Assembly (NCBI GenBank): GCA_965246805.1
Contig: CBDFFO010000010.1
Coordinates: forward strand, 1-64,000
Direction: 5' to 3'
Origin: Schlegelella_A sp965246805
Lineage (GTDB): Bacteria; Pseudomonadota; Gammaproteobacteria; Burkholderiales; Burkholderiaceae_C
DNA: 64,000 nucleotides
The position numbers and the translations under genes are program-made. Numbering within the stretch: the stretch's first letter is position 1; each line of letters opens with the position of its first letter. The notes under the pieces were generated by a model that was not told the origin of the DNA, did no database searches, and saw nothing but the letters and a program-made list of their open reading frames with translations. This document shows positions 18,027 through 26,432 of this stretch, in pieces.

Positions 18027-18165
18027 GCACGCGGCGCAGGCCGAAGAGCTTGCCGAAGATCACGGTCCAGCTCGCGAGCGAGGCGAGCATCAGGCCCGCC
18101 ATCACGAGCTGGACGACGGTGCTTGCCTGCGTGACGAGCGTGAAGATCGAGAAGTCCTGGTTCAT
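18019..18165 (-). CDS. tolQ: TolQ, N-terminal fragment cut off by the join
   Basis: About 49 residues, MNQDFSIFTLVTQASTVVQL followed by VMAGLMLASLASWTVIFGKL, the first membrane helix of TolQ, the inner-membrane proton-channel subunit of the Tol-Pal system. A complete TolQ is about 220-230 residues. It lies 51 bases after ybgC on the same strand, the usual ybgC-tolQ order, which confirms the identity. The rest (tolQ 3' end, tolR, tolA) is replaced by unrelated DNA. Confidence 0.85.
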
Positions 18166-18216
18166 GGGGCGGGGCGAGTGGTCGAAGCGGCGATCATGAC
18201 AAGAATCGGTGGATGT

Positions 18217-18639
18217 TCAGCGCGGCGGCGCGAGCGGACTTCGCAGCACCGCGGCCACCACCTCGTCAGGGATCCGCTGCGGCCTGAAAGTTCCGGCGTC
18301 GACGCAGCCGACGCGAATCGAACCCTCTGCGATGAGGCGGTCGTTGCACCACGCTTGCTGGGCGAATCGCATGCTGGCTGGGCGAGCCGTGTCGACCGCG
18401 ACGGTCACGTCGATGATGTCATCGAGGCGCGCGGGAGAGCGGTAGTGCACCTGCGTGTCGGTGACCACGAACACGCGCCCGGTCGTCTGGCGCATCGCCT
18501 GCTGTTCGACGCCGCACGCGCGCAACCACTCGGTGCGCGCGCGTTCGAAGAACTTCAGGTAGTTGGCGTAGAAGACGACGCCGCCGGCGTCGGTGTCTTC
18601 CCAGTAGACCCGCATCGGGAAACGGAACACGGCATTCAC
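18217..18639 (-). CDS. ybgC: Tol-Pal-associated acyl-CoA thioesterase YbgC
   Basis: A 140-residue hot-dog-fold thioesterase. VYWEDTDAGGVVFYANYLKF contains the catalytic Asp of the 4-hydroxybenzoyl-CoA thioesterase-like family, and FFERARTEWLR follows. It is the first gene of the tol-pal cluster in most proteobacteria, and here directly precedes tolQ. It acts on short or medium acyl-CoA in the cytoplasm, and its link to envelope lipid balance is known from the family. Confidence 0.93.
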   Translation of the reverse strand: MNAVFRFPMRVYWEDTDAGGVVFYANYLKFFERARTEWLRACGVEQQAMRQTTGRVFVVTDTQVHYRSPARLDDIIDVTVAVDTARPASMRFAQQAWCNDRLIAEGSIRVGCVDAGTFRPQRIPDEVVAAVLRSPLAPPR

Positions 18640-18666
18640 CGCGCCGGCCCGTGCGGCCGCACCGCG

Positions 18667-19053
18667 TCAGGGCTGGAGCTTGCGGTAGATCGGCCCCCAG
18701 ATCGGATGGCCAGCTTCCGACTTGTCGAGCGCGAACGTCGGATCGGCGGCCCGCGCGGCGCGGAACTCGGCCTCGCATTCGAGGGTCCGGTTGCTGGTGC
18801 AGTAGATGAAGCCGAGCCGCTTGTGCGCTTCGGCCTGGTCTTTCGGTGACGCGAGCCCGGTCGCAAGGGCTTGCTTGAACTGGCGCTCGGCCGGCTCGTA
18901 CTGAGCGTCTTCATAGGCTCGCAAGCCACTGAGCAACGACTTCTCCGCGGGTCGGGCCGCCACGTCCATCAAGCCCACCGGAGCGAGCGGCGGTTGCACA
19001 CAACCGACGAGCAGCGCAGCCGCGAGAGCGGCCATCGACGCGAAGATTTTCAT
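18667..19053 (-). CDS. Lipoprotein with TPR-like region, TssQ-like
   Basis: A 128-residue protein with a signal peptide and lipobox (LAAALLVGC, Cys about residue 18), so probably outer-membrane anchored. The mature part, RAYEDAQYEPAERQFKQAL and AEAHKRLGFIYCTSNR, looks like two tetratricopeptide-type helices. It resembles the small TssQ lipoproteins of betaproteobacterial type VI systems, but I see no T6SS core genes nearby. The ATG at 19053 overlaps the kinase stop as ATGA, so the two are co-expressed. Confidence 0.68.
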   Translation of the reverse strand: MKIFASMAALAAALLVGCVQPPLAPVGLMDVAARPAEKSLLSGLRAYEDAQYEPAERQFKQALATGLASPKDQAEAHKRLGFIYCTSNRTLECEAEFRAARAADPTFALDKSEAGHPIWGPIYRKLQP

Positions 19054-20870
19054 AATCCGAACTTGTGCTTGATGACAACCGGTTGGTCCGCAGTGACGGT
19101 GACTGTCGAACTGTACGGTGGGAAATCGGTGTTCCGGATCGTGATCTGGTGTCTGCCTTCGGCGAGCGTCAACTCGTGCAGCGGCGGCGCGGTGCCCGAC
19201 GGGTTGCCGTCGACCTCGACGGTGCCCCACGGGCTGACCGCGATCGAGACGGTGCCGGTCGCGCTCGCGACCGGTGAGGTGGCGGCGCCTGCGCGCAGAT
19301 CGCGCTCGCGCGTCTCGCGGGCCTTGCGTTCCTTCGGCGTTTCCTTCGGCGCCTCTTTCGCCGCGGGCTTGGCTTCCTTGTGCGCTAGCAGCAGCGCGAC
19401 GGGCGGCGCCGCCACAACCGTCACCGTCGGGTTGGGCGGTGTCGCCGCCACCGTTACCGTCGGGTTGGGCGGCGGTGCCGCCGACGTACCCGGGTTCGTG
19501 AGCACCGCCAGCGGGCTCTGACCCGCGCTCGCGTAGCCACCCGAAGCCCCGTCGTTCGCCGGCACGCTGTCGGCCGCAACCGGCGTGGAGACGTTTTCGA
19601 CGAGCGCTGGCGGCGCGCTGTCGTTCGCCGCCGGCGAGACCGTCGCGTTGCTATCGGGCCGTGGTGTCGGCGTCGGTGCCGGTGCCGGTGCCGGGGGCAC
19701 CGCGGGCGCCACCGCGATCGGGGTGTTCGATGCCGGCGCGTCGAGCCTGTCGACGAAGCCGTAGACCAGACCGGCCGCGAGCACGCAGGTGCCGATCAGG
19801 CCGACCGCCAGCCACGGTTTCTTGCGGATCTCGGGAGGCAGCTCGACGGCGCTCTGGATCGACATGTCCGCTTCGAGGTCGGATGGATTCATTTCGAGCC
19901 ACTGGCGCAGGTCACGCGAGAACGAGCGTGCCGAGCGGAAGCGGTCGTTGGGTTCCTTCGCCATCGCACGGGCGGCAATCTCGGCGAGCGCCTGCGGCAC
20001 CGACCGGTCGACCACGCTCGCGAGCGGCGGCCGATGGCTCTGCACGGCCGTCAGGATCTCGTCGAGCGAGTCGCCGACGAAGGGCTTGGTGTCGGTGAGG
20101 AGCTCGTACAGCACGACGCCGAGCGAGAACACGTCGGTGCGGCGGTCGCCCGCTTCCTTCCTCACCTGCTCAGGGGCCATGTAGTACGGCGAGCCGGCGA
20201 CGACGGCGCTCGGCTTGGCGCCATCTCGTTGGTACGTGATGTGGGCGATGCCGAAGTCGAGCACGCGCGGTTGGCCACGGCTGACCATGAAGATGTTCGC
20301 CGGCTTGATGTCGCGGTGGATCACGCCCCTGCTGTGCGCATAGGCGAGGGCATCAGCGACACGCCGCACCAGCAGCGCGGCCTGGGTCGGCGTCGGCCGC
20401 CAGCCTTCTTGGCGCAGCTGGCGCAGGTCGCGTCCCTTCAGCAGCTCCATCGCGATGTAGGCGCGGTTGTCGCTCACGCCGGCATCGAACACGGTCACGA
20501 TGTGCGGGTGGCTGAGGCCACCGGCCGCGCGCGCTTCGTTCAGGAAAATCGCGTTGAAGGCGTCGCGCTCCGCATCGTCGACCTTGACATTCAGGGTCTT
20601 GACGGCGATCAGGCGCGAGAGCAGCGGGTCGTGTGCGGCATAGACGGCGCCGAGTCCGCCTTCGCCGAGCAGGTGCTTGAGCGCATAACGCCCGACGTAT
20701 CCGATCGTCGGCGCGGGCTGCACGGCCTTGCCTGAGGTGACCGGTTCGATATCTTTCGAAGACGGCAGGCCGGCGCCCGATTCGCCCCACAACGCCGCGG
20801 GGGCGCTCGGTGGCGGCATGGGCTCCGAATCGTTCGGCGGCGCGGGCGGCGGGGGCGTGGAGATGCTCAC
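19050..20870 (-). CDS. Membrane Ser/Thr protein kinase with C-terminal PEGA domain
   Basis: 606 residues. A Pro-rich N-terminus is followed by a Hanks-type kinase domain: glycine loop GEGGLGAVY at 69-77, Lys91, HRD at 185-187, DFG at 205-207 and APE at 232-234, all intact. A single membrane helix lies at 353-373. A long Pro/Ala/Thr-rich outer region follows, including an imperfect repeat of NPTVTV. The last 70 or so residues (VSIAVSPWGTVEVDGNPSGT) form a PEGA domain, usually extracytoplasmic. The gene is coupled to the lipoprotein gene. A signalling role at the envelope is likely. Confidence 0.9.
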   Translation of the reverse strand: MSISTPPPPAPPNDSEPMPPPSAPAALWGESGAGLPSSKDIEPVTSGKAVQPAPTIGYVGRYALKHLLGEGGLGAVYAAHDPLLSRLIAVKTLNVKVDDAERDAFNAIFLNEARAAGGLSHPHIVTVFDAGVSDNRAYIAMELLKGRDLRQLRQEGWRPTPTQAALLVRRVADALAYAHSRGVIHRDIKPANIFMVSRGQPRVLDFGIAHITYQRDGAKPSAVVAGSPYYMAPEQVRKEAGDRRTDVFSLGVVLYELLTDTKPFVGDSLDEILTAVQSHRPPLASVVDRSVPQALAEIAARAMAKEPNDRFRSARSFSRDLRQWLEMNPSDLEADMSIQSAVELPPEIRKKPWLAVGLIGTCVLAAGLVYGFVDRLDAPASNTPIAVAPAVPPAPAPAPTPTPRPDSNATVSPAANDSAPPALVENVSTPVAADSVPANDGASGGYASAGQSPLAVLTNPGTSAAPPPNPTVTVAATPPNPTVTVVAAPPVALLLAHKEAKPAAKEAPKETPKERKARETRERDLRAGAATSPVASATGTVSIAVSPWGTVEVDGNPSGTAPPLHELTLAEGRHQITIRNTDFPPYSSTVTVTADQPVVIKHKFGL

Positions 20871-21077
20871 TGCGGGAGCTTAGTTCAGCCCCTCGCGACG
20901 AAACCACCGAAACCGTCGTTCCGGAGACATACGTAACACTAGCTCACGAAATCTTCCCGTCGGCGCGGCGTGCTGAACACGCGGCCCTGCGGGGGCCTTT
21001 CACGCCAGGTGGAAATGGGCCCCGCGGACCCTCCAGTTCGTCGGACCGGCTGGCTTCGTGGCGCGCGGCGCGCGCAT

Positions 21078-21575
21078 TCAGCGGATCGCTGATCGCGTCG
21101 CGGAGCGCGCGGCGTCAATCTCGATTGGCCGCAGCTCGGTCGCGCATTTGTCGAGCACGCCGTTCACGTACTTGTGGCCATCGGTGCCGCCGAAGCTCTT
21201 CGCCAGCTCGACCGCCTCGTTGATCGCGACCTTGTACGGGATCTCGACGCAATGCGCGAGCTCGTAGCAGCCGATCAGCAGCACGCCGTGCTCGATCGGC
21301 GAAAGCAGCGCGGTCTTGCGGTCGACGTGCCTCGCGAGCAGCGCATCGAGGGTGGCGGCTTCACGGATGCAGCCGTGAAGCAGCAAGTCGAAGTGCGCGG
21401 CGTCGCAGCGCTGGAAACCCTCCTGCTCGCGCATGTGGGCGTCGATCACGCCGGCATCGCCCTGGCCCACGAGCCATTCGTAGAGGCCCTGCAACGCGAA
21501 TTCGCGCGCGCGCCTGCGCGCCGACTTCGGCTTCGCGCGCGGCGCGGCGGGCTTGGGTTTTTCGATCGTCGTCAT
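21078..21575 (-). CDS. nusB: Transcription antitermination factor NusB
   Basis: A 165-residue all-helical RNA-binding protein of the NusB/TIM44 fold. RRRAREFALQGLYEWLVGQG and INEAVELAKSFGGTDGHKYV (the C-terminal signature) are typical. The lysine- and proline-rich N-terminus is longer than in E. coli. The ATG at 21575 overlaps the ribH stop (TGATG), the usual ribH-nusB arrangement. It works in rRNA antitermination with NusE. Confidence 0.95.
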   Translation of the reverse strand: MTTIEKPKPAAPRAKPKSARRRAREFALQGLYEWLVGQGDAGVIDAHMREQEGFQRCDAAHFDLLLHGCIREAATLDALLARHVDRKTALLSPIEHGVLLIGCYELAHCVEIPYKVAINEAVELAKSFGGTDGHKYVNGVLDKCATELRPIEIDAARSATRSAIR

Positions 21576-22054
21576 CACGAGAGCGATTGCACGAGGAGCG
21601 ATTGCACGAGGTTCGCCATCTCGACCGCGACGCGCGCGGCGTCTCGCCCCTTGTCGTCGGCGCGCGCCCAGGCCTGCGCCTCGTTCTCGACCGTGAGGAT
21701 CGCGTTGGCGATCGGCAGGTCGTGGTCGATGCCGAGCCGTGTGATCGCCGCCGCGCTCTCGTTGGCAACGAGCTCGAAGTGATAGGTCTCGCCGCGGATC
21801 ACGCAGCCGAGTGCGATCAGGGCATCGAAGTCTTCGGTGTTCGCAAGCGCGGCGAGCGCGACGCCGACCTCGAGGGCCCCGGGCACGCTCACCTGCGTGA
21901 TGCGGTCTTCTTCGACGCCGAGTTCGACGAGTGCGCCGATGCACACCTCGGCGAGTCGATCGGTGATGGCCGCGTTGAAGCGTGCCTGCACGATGCCGAT
22001 GCGCAGTTCCCGGCCGTCGACGCTCGCAGGCAAGCCGCGCTCAGCGTGGCGCAT
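21575..22054 (-). CDS. ribH: 6,7-dimethyl-8-ribityllumazine synthase
   Basis: Condenses the ribityl-diaminouracil with dihydroxybutanone phosphate in riboflavin synthesis. ELRIGIVQARFNAAITD, VPGALEVGVAL and ALGCVIRGETYHFELV are the active-site segments. I chose ATG 22054 (159 residues); another ATG at 22087 would overlap the ribBA gene by 47 bases. The C-terminus ends in a small duplication (LVQSL twice) caused by a 15-bp tandem repeat. Confidence 0.93.
   Translation of the reverse strand: MRHAERGLPASVDGRELRIGIVQARFNAAITDRLAEVCIGALVELGVEEDRITQVSVPGALEVGVALAALANTEDFDALIALGCVIRGETYHFELVANESAAAITRLGIDHDLPIANAILTVENEAQAWARADDKGRDAARVAVEMANLVQSLLVQSLS
21581..21610. repeat. 15-bp tandem duplication at the ribH 3' end
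   Basis: GAGCGATTGCACGAG occurs twice back to back (21581-21595 and 21596-21610). It duplicates five codons at the ribH C-terminus without disturbing the frame or the nusB overlap. Confidence 0.9.
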
Positions 22055-23171
22055 GGGCGACGGAGGGAACGATCCTGGCGGATTCATCGGCCACGAAGGC
22101 CGTCACCTCGAGGCCGTAGCCGGTCATGCTCGGCATGCGGCGCGGGCTGCCGAGCACCTGCATGCGTGTGACGCCGATCGCGCGCAGGATCTGCGCGCCG
22201 ATGCCGTAGGTGCGCAGATCCATCGGCGTCGGCGGCCGTGCGCCGCGGCCACGTTCGAGCACTTGCGGCATCAGGCTCGCCACGTCTTCACCGCAATTCA
22301 GCAGCACCGCGGCGCCACGTTCGGCCGCCTGCAGGCGGGCGAGCGCGCGTGGCAATGGCCACGAGTGGTCGCTCGGGCCGGCGTCGAGCAGGTCCATCAC
22401 CGAGAGCGGCTCGTGCACACGCACCATCACTTCGTCGCTCGGCTTCCAGAGGCCATGGGTGAGTGCGAGGTGCATGCCGCCGGCGCGGTCTTCGAACGCG
22501 CTGCAATCGAATTCGCCCTGCGCGGTGAGCAGCTTGCGCTGGCCGACGCGCTTGATGAGCGATTCGTTGCGAATGCGGTATTCGATCAGGCTCGCGATGG
22601 TGCCGATCTTGAGGCCGTGCAACGTGGCGAACGTCATCAGATCGGGCAGGCGCGCCATCGTGCCGTCCTCGTTCATCACCTCGCAGATCACGGCGGCCGC
22701 CGTCAGGCCGGCCATCGCGGCGAGGTCGCAGCCGGCTTCGGTATGGCCGGCCCGCATCAGCACGCCGCCGTCCTGCGCGAGCAGCGGAAAGACGTGGCCA
22801 GGCTGCACGAGGTCGGCGGCCTTCGCGTCACGCTTCACGGCGGCCTGCACCGTGCGCGCACGGTCGGCCGCCGAGATGCCGGTGCTGACGCCAGTCGCCG
22901 CTTCGATCGAGACGGTGAACGCGGTGCCGTGCCGGGTGCCGTTGCGGGTAGCCATCGGCGGCAGTTGCAGACGCTCGCAGCGCTCGCGAGTCAACGTCAG
23001 GCAGATCAGGCCGCGGCCGAAGCGCGCCATGAAGTTGATGGCTTCCGGCGTGACGTAATCGGCCGCGAGCACCAGATCGCCTTCGTTCTCGCGATCTTCC
23101 TCGTCGACGAGGATCACCATGCGGCCGGCGGCCAAATCGGCCACGAGTTCGGGGACGGGTGAAATCAGCAT
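22041..23171 (-). CDS. ribB: 3,4-dihydroxy-2-butanone-4-phosphate synthase with a degenerate GTP cyclohydrolase II-like domain
   Basis: 376 residues. The N-terminal half is a full DHBP synthase: VDEEDRENEGDLVLAADYVT, RAGHTEAGCDLAAMAGL. The C-terminal half has RibA-like layout (RVHEPLSVMDLLDAG, then GVTRMQVLGSPRR near the end), but the zinc and catalytic segment expected as SECLTGD...CDCG is absent. Thus it probably supplies only the butanone phosphate, with true GTP cyclohydrolase II encoded elsewhere. It sits between ribE and ribH in the standard order. Confidence 0.9.
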   Translation of the reverse strand: MLISPVPELVADLAAGRMVILVDEEDRENEGDLVLAADYVTPEAINFMARFGRGLICLTLTRERCERLQLPPMATRNGTRHGTAFTVSIEAATGVSTGISAADRARTVQAAVKRDAKAADLVQPGHVFPLLAQDGGVLMRAGHTEAGCDLAAMAGLTAAAVICEVMNEDGTMARLPDLMTFATLHGLKIGTIASLIEYRIRNESLIKRVGQRKLLTAQGEFDCSAFEDRAGGMHLALTHGLWKPSDEVMVRVHEPLSVMDLLDAGPSDHSWPLPRALARLQAAERGAAVLLNCGEDVASLMPQVLERGRGARPPTPMDLRTYGIGAQILRAIGVTRMQVLGSPRRMPSMTGYGLEVTAFVADESARIVPSVAHAPR

Positions 23172-23243
23172 GCGCGATTGTAGGCACGCGCTCGCCCGCA
23201 GGCCCGGTAAAAGGCCAGCGGCGAGCGGGTGGAAGGGCCGGCG

Positions 23244-23870
23244 TCAGCCGCGTGGCTGGAGCGCGAGCATGCGTTCGACGTAGCGCGCGATCAGGTCGAT
23301 CTCGAGGTTCACCTGGGCGCCCGGTCGCAGGATCCCGAGCGTGGTCTGGGCGAGCGTGTGCGGGATGACGTTGATCGCGATGTCGCAGCCGGCTTCGGCG
23401 TCGATCACGGTATTGACCGTCAAGCTCACGCCATCGACCGCGACCGACCCCTTCTGCGCCAGGAATCGCGCCAGCGTGCGCGGAGCCCGGATCCGCAAGG
23501 TCCACGATTCACCGGCGTCCTCGATCGCGCTCACGACACCGACGCCATCGACATGCCCGCTCACCAGATGCCCACCGAGGCGCTCGTCGGCCTTCATCGC
23601 CTTTTCGAGGTTGACGGCGCGCAAGGTATCGAGGCCGGACGTCTTGTCGAGGCTTTCGCTCGAGATGTCGACCTCGAAACGCGACGCGGCGGGGTCGAGC
23701 GTGACGACGGTCATGCAGGCGCCGTTCAGCGCGATGCTGTCGCCCAGGTGCACGTCGTCGAGGTAGTGCGCAGGCGTCTCGATGACGAGCCGCTTGCCAT
23801 GAGCGACGTCGCTGCCGAGGTGCTGCGTGTCGACGATGCGGCCGAGGCCGCTGACGATGCCGGTGAACAT
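23244..23870 (-). CDS. ribE: Riboflavin synthase, alpha chain
   Basis: 208 residues with the family's internal duplication: MFTGIVSGLGRIVD opens repeat one, and HLVSGHVDGVGVVSAIEDAG opens repeat two. Catalyses the final dismutation of two lumazine molecules to riboflavin. The ATG at 23870 gives the canonical MFTGIV start; a longer in-frame reading would enter ribD. It lies 46 bases after ribD and 72 before ribBA. Confidence 0.95.
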   Translation of the reverse strand: MFTGIVSGLGRIVDTQHLGSDVAHGKRLVIETPAHYLDDVHLGDSIALNGACMTVVTLDPAASRFEVDISSESLDKTSGLDTLRAVNLEKAMKADERLGGHLVSGHVDGVGVVSAIEDAGESWTLRIRAPRTLARFLAQKGSVAVDGVSLTVNTVIDAEAGCDIAINVIPHTLAQTTLGILRPGAQVNLEIDLIARYVERMLALQPRG

Positions 23871-23916
23871 GCGGCGATTGTCGCAGCGGCGCCGCGCAAT
23901 GGCCCGGCGCGGCCGT

Positions 23917-25035
23917 TCAGCGCGACGGTCCGGCGGACGGCCGCGCGACGAGGCGCAAGTCATCGCCGATCGCCGTCACGCTCACGAAGCGCAGGCGGGG
24001 CGCATCGGCCAGCGCCTCGAATGGTCCGAGCGCGGCGAGCTCGCGCCCGCTGCCCAGCAGCTTCGGTGCCATGTAAATCAGGAATTCGTCGACCAGCCCC
24101 TCGCGGACCAGCGAACCGTTCAAGAGGGGGCCGGCCTCCACGTGCACTTCGTTGATGTCGAGCGTCGCGAGGTGCCGCAGCATCGCGTCGAGATCGACCT
24201 TGCCCGCGGGGTTCGGCAACCACGCGATCTCGGCGCCGCGTGCCTCGAGCCCGGCGCGTCGGCGCGCGTCGTCGTGCGCGGCGAAGATCAGCACACGGCC
24301 GGGGCCGTCGAAGATGCGCGAGTCGGGCGGCGTTTCGAGGCGCGAGTCAACGATGACGCGCAGCGGCTGGTGTGCCGTCGAGACGAGCCGCACGTCGAGC
24401 CGCGGGTTGTCATCTCGCACCGTGCCCAGGCCTGTGAGCACGGCGCCCGAACGCTTGCGAAAGGCATGGCCGTCAGCGCGCGCCTGCGGTCCCGTGATCC
24501 ATTGGCTCGCGCCGTTCATCAGCGCGGTGCGGCCATCGAGCGACACGGCGACCTTCATTCGCAGCCAGGGTCGACCGCGTTGCATGCGCGAACGAAAGCC
24601 GATGTTGAGCTCGTCGGCCTCGTCGGCGAGCAGGCCTTCGACGACCTCGATGCCGGCGGCCCGCAAGATCGCCGCGCCGCCACCGTCGACCTTCGGGTTC
24701 GGGTCACGCGTCGCCATGACGACACGCGTGATGCCGGCGGTCACGAGTGCGTCGGCGCAAGGTGGCGTGCGGCCATGGTGAGAACAGGGCTCGAGCGTGA
24801 CGACGGCGGTCGCGCCTTGCGTGGGTTCATGGCGCGCCGCAGCGTCGCGCAGTGCCATCACTTCGGCGTGCGCCTCGCCGGCGCGTTGCGTGAAGCCGCG
24901 GCCGACGACGCGCCCGTCGGCCGCGAGCAGCACGCAACCGACGCGCGGATTCGGGTCGCTCAGCCCGATCGCGTTCTGCGCGAGAGCGAGCGCGTCGCGC
25001 ATCGCGTCGAGTTCTTGATCGACATGGGTGGCCAT
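23917..25035 (-). CDS. ribD: Bifunctional deaminase/reductase RibD
   Basis: 372 residues. The N-terminal zinc deaminase has HAE (56-58) and PCSHHGRTPPC (Cys84, Cys93). The C-terminal pyrimidine reductase has RMKVAVSLDGRTALMNGASQ, ITGPQARADGHAFRKRSGAV and EAGPLLNGSL. It performs steps two and three of riboflavin synthesis. It is first in the leftward order ribD-ribE-ribBA-ribH-nusB. I found no FMN riboswitch in the 91 bases upstream. Confidence 0.95.
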   Translation of the reverse strand: MATHVDQELDAMRDALALAQNAIGLSDPNPRVGCVLLAADGRVVGRGFTQRAGEAHAEVMALRDAAARHEPTQGATAVVTLEPCSHHGRTPPCADALVTAGITRVVMATRDPNPKVDGGGAAILRAAGIEVVEGLLADEADELNIGFRSRMQRGRPWLRMKVAVSLDGRTALMNGASQWITGPQARADGHAFRKRSGAVLTGLGTVRDDNPRLDVRLVSTAHQPLRVIVDSRLETPPDSRIFDGPGRVLIFAAHDDARRRAGLEARGAEIAWLPNPAGKVDLDAMLRHLATLDINEVHVEAGPLLNGSLVREGLVDEFLIYMAPKLLGSGRELAALGPFEALADAPRLRFVSVTAIGDDLRLVARPSAGPSR

Positions 25036-25126
25036 CGCGGGGAATGTAGCGGCTGGGCGCCACGTGCTTCTCGCGCCACACGGTCAGTGACGGTTCCGGA
25101 CGCGAGCGCACAAGGGCTCGATGCCC

Positions 25127-26416
25127 TCAAGGCTGATGCAGCGCGGTGTCGACGGCAGGGGGTGTCGAGTCGTCGCCAACGGGGCAAGCCAGGTCGCCAC
25201 GCAGCACGAGGAAGTTCTGCTGCACCAGGGCCCCGTGCACGTCGACGTAGCGGCCGGTGTGCTCGGCGTTGCGGTCGATAACGCCGCTGTGATCGGTGTG
25301 GTTCACATACCGACAGATGCGGTGCTCGCTCGCGCCGGTGCCGATGGTCCAGCCCGCCGGCACCAGCGTGCTGCGGCCCGACCAGCTGCCGGTGGCGCGC
25401 AGCGCGACGACGCAGCGGTACGCGATGAAACGATCGCCGCTCTCGGCCCAGGCGTCGAGGGCGAACGACGCCGGCATCGCGCCGAGCGGCACCGCGCGCG
25501 ACGACGTGACGCCACGCCGCGTGAACGACACCACCTTCAACGCTTCGCTGCGGCACTGTGGCATCGCCGGGTACGGGCCATCGGCCATTGCAAGCGCGAT
25601 GTCGAGCGGCAGCGGCGCGCCGTTGGCGAGCTGCGTCGCGCGCCAGCCGACAGGTGCGAAACGGACAATGCCGGTCAGCAGCGCACCAGCCCACGGCGTG
25701 CAAGTGCCGAGCGTGTCCGCTGTCAAGTCGTCGATCGTCTGGCGGGCGTCGACCGTGCAACGCGCGACGACGGCACCGCTGCGGTCGTCGATCAGCACGA
25801 CGAAGCCGTCATCGCTCGCGAGCTTGATCGCGCTGCGGCCGTCGCCGAGGTTCTTGGCGTGCAACGGCACCGACGGCGCGCGGCCGACGGCGCCTCGAAG
25901 AGCGGGTGTGGCCGAGCCGACCTGCAGCGCCGCGCTGTCGATCGGATCGGCACGCGCGATCGCGCTGTGCAGTGCGACCCGCTGCGTCGCGCCGTTGCGA
26001 TCGTTCCAATCGACCGTGAGATCAACCGACTTCGCGCGGTCTTCCGCGAACGGAGTGACGTCGCGCGTGATGCGGTAGTCGGCAAGCGATGTCGGATCGG
26101 TGGCCCGGTCGATACGCGACCTCGCCGACACGATGCCGGCAAACGACGGCGTGCCCGGGGCCGCACCGGCGCCTGCGAACGCGCGCAGCGATTCGATCTC
26201 GCGCTGACCGATGCGCAGGGCTTGCGACCGTTGCTGCGCGATCGCGGCCTCGGCGCCCCACGTCGCCTGAATGCGCAGCACACCCAGCGTGCCGAGCGCG
26301 AGCACCGCGAACGCGATCAGCGCTTCGAGCAACGCAACGCCGCACATCGAGGATGGCGTCGGCACGGAGCGTCGATGCGCGCGCGGACGAACGGGGCTGT
26401 GATGGTGATCGTCCAT
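25127..26416 (-). CDS. pilV: Large PilV-like type IV minor pilin
   Basis: About 429 residues. The prepilin segment G|VALLEALIAFAVLALGTLG (about residues 25-44) is PilV-like, followed by the usual amphipathic helix. The remaining roughly 370 residues are much longer than in ordinary PilV (often about 180). They are rich in Ser, Ala and charged residues with paired Cys, ending in RYVDVHGALVQQNFLVLRGD before a short tail. I chose ATG 26416; ATG 26467 would overlap pilX by 35 bases. Likely a pilus-tip or surface-binding subunit (inference). Confidence 0.78.
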   Translation of the reverse strand: MDDHHHSPVRPRAHRRSVPTPSSMCGVALLEALIAFAVLALGTLGVLRIQATWGAEAAIAQQRSQALRIGQREIESLRAFAGAGAAPGTPSFAGIVSARSRIDRATDPTSLADYRITRDVTPFAEDRAKSVDLTVDWNDRNGATQRVALHSAIARADPIDSAALQVGSATPALRGAVGRAPSVPLHAKNLGDGRSAIKLASDDGFVVLIDDRSGAVVARCTVDARQTIDDLTADTLGTCTPWAGALLTGIVRFAPVGWRATQLANGAPLPLDIALAMADGPYPAMPQCRSEALKVVSFTRRGVTSSRAVPLGAMPASFALDAWAESGDRFIAYRCVVALRATGSWSGRSTLVPAGWTIGTGASEHRICRYVNHTDHSGVIDRNAEHTGRYVDVHGALVQQNFLVLRGDLACPVGDDSTPPAVDTALHQP

Positions 26417-26432
26417 GATGTCGTTCGCAGAA

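Noticed and set aside
18005..18030. Natural integration site or genomic-island boundary
   Set aside because: No integrase, transposase, direct repeat, tRNA or IS end is seen, and two genes are cut at the same point with different error profiles on each side; a chimera fits better.
25036..25126. FMN riboswitch before ribD
   Set aside because: The conserved RFN elements (such as AGGGNNNNNTGAAATTCCC-like parts) are not seen in the 91 bases upstream.
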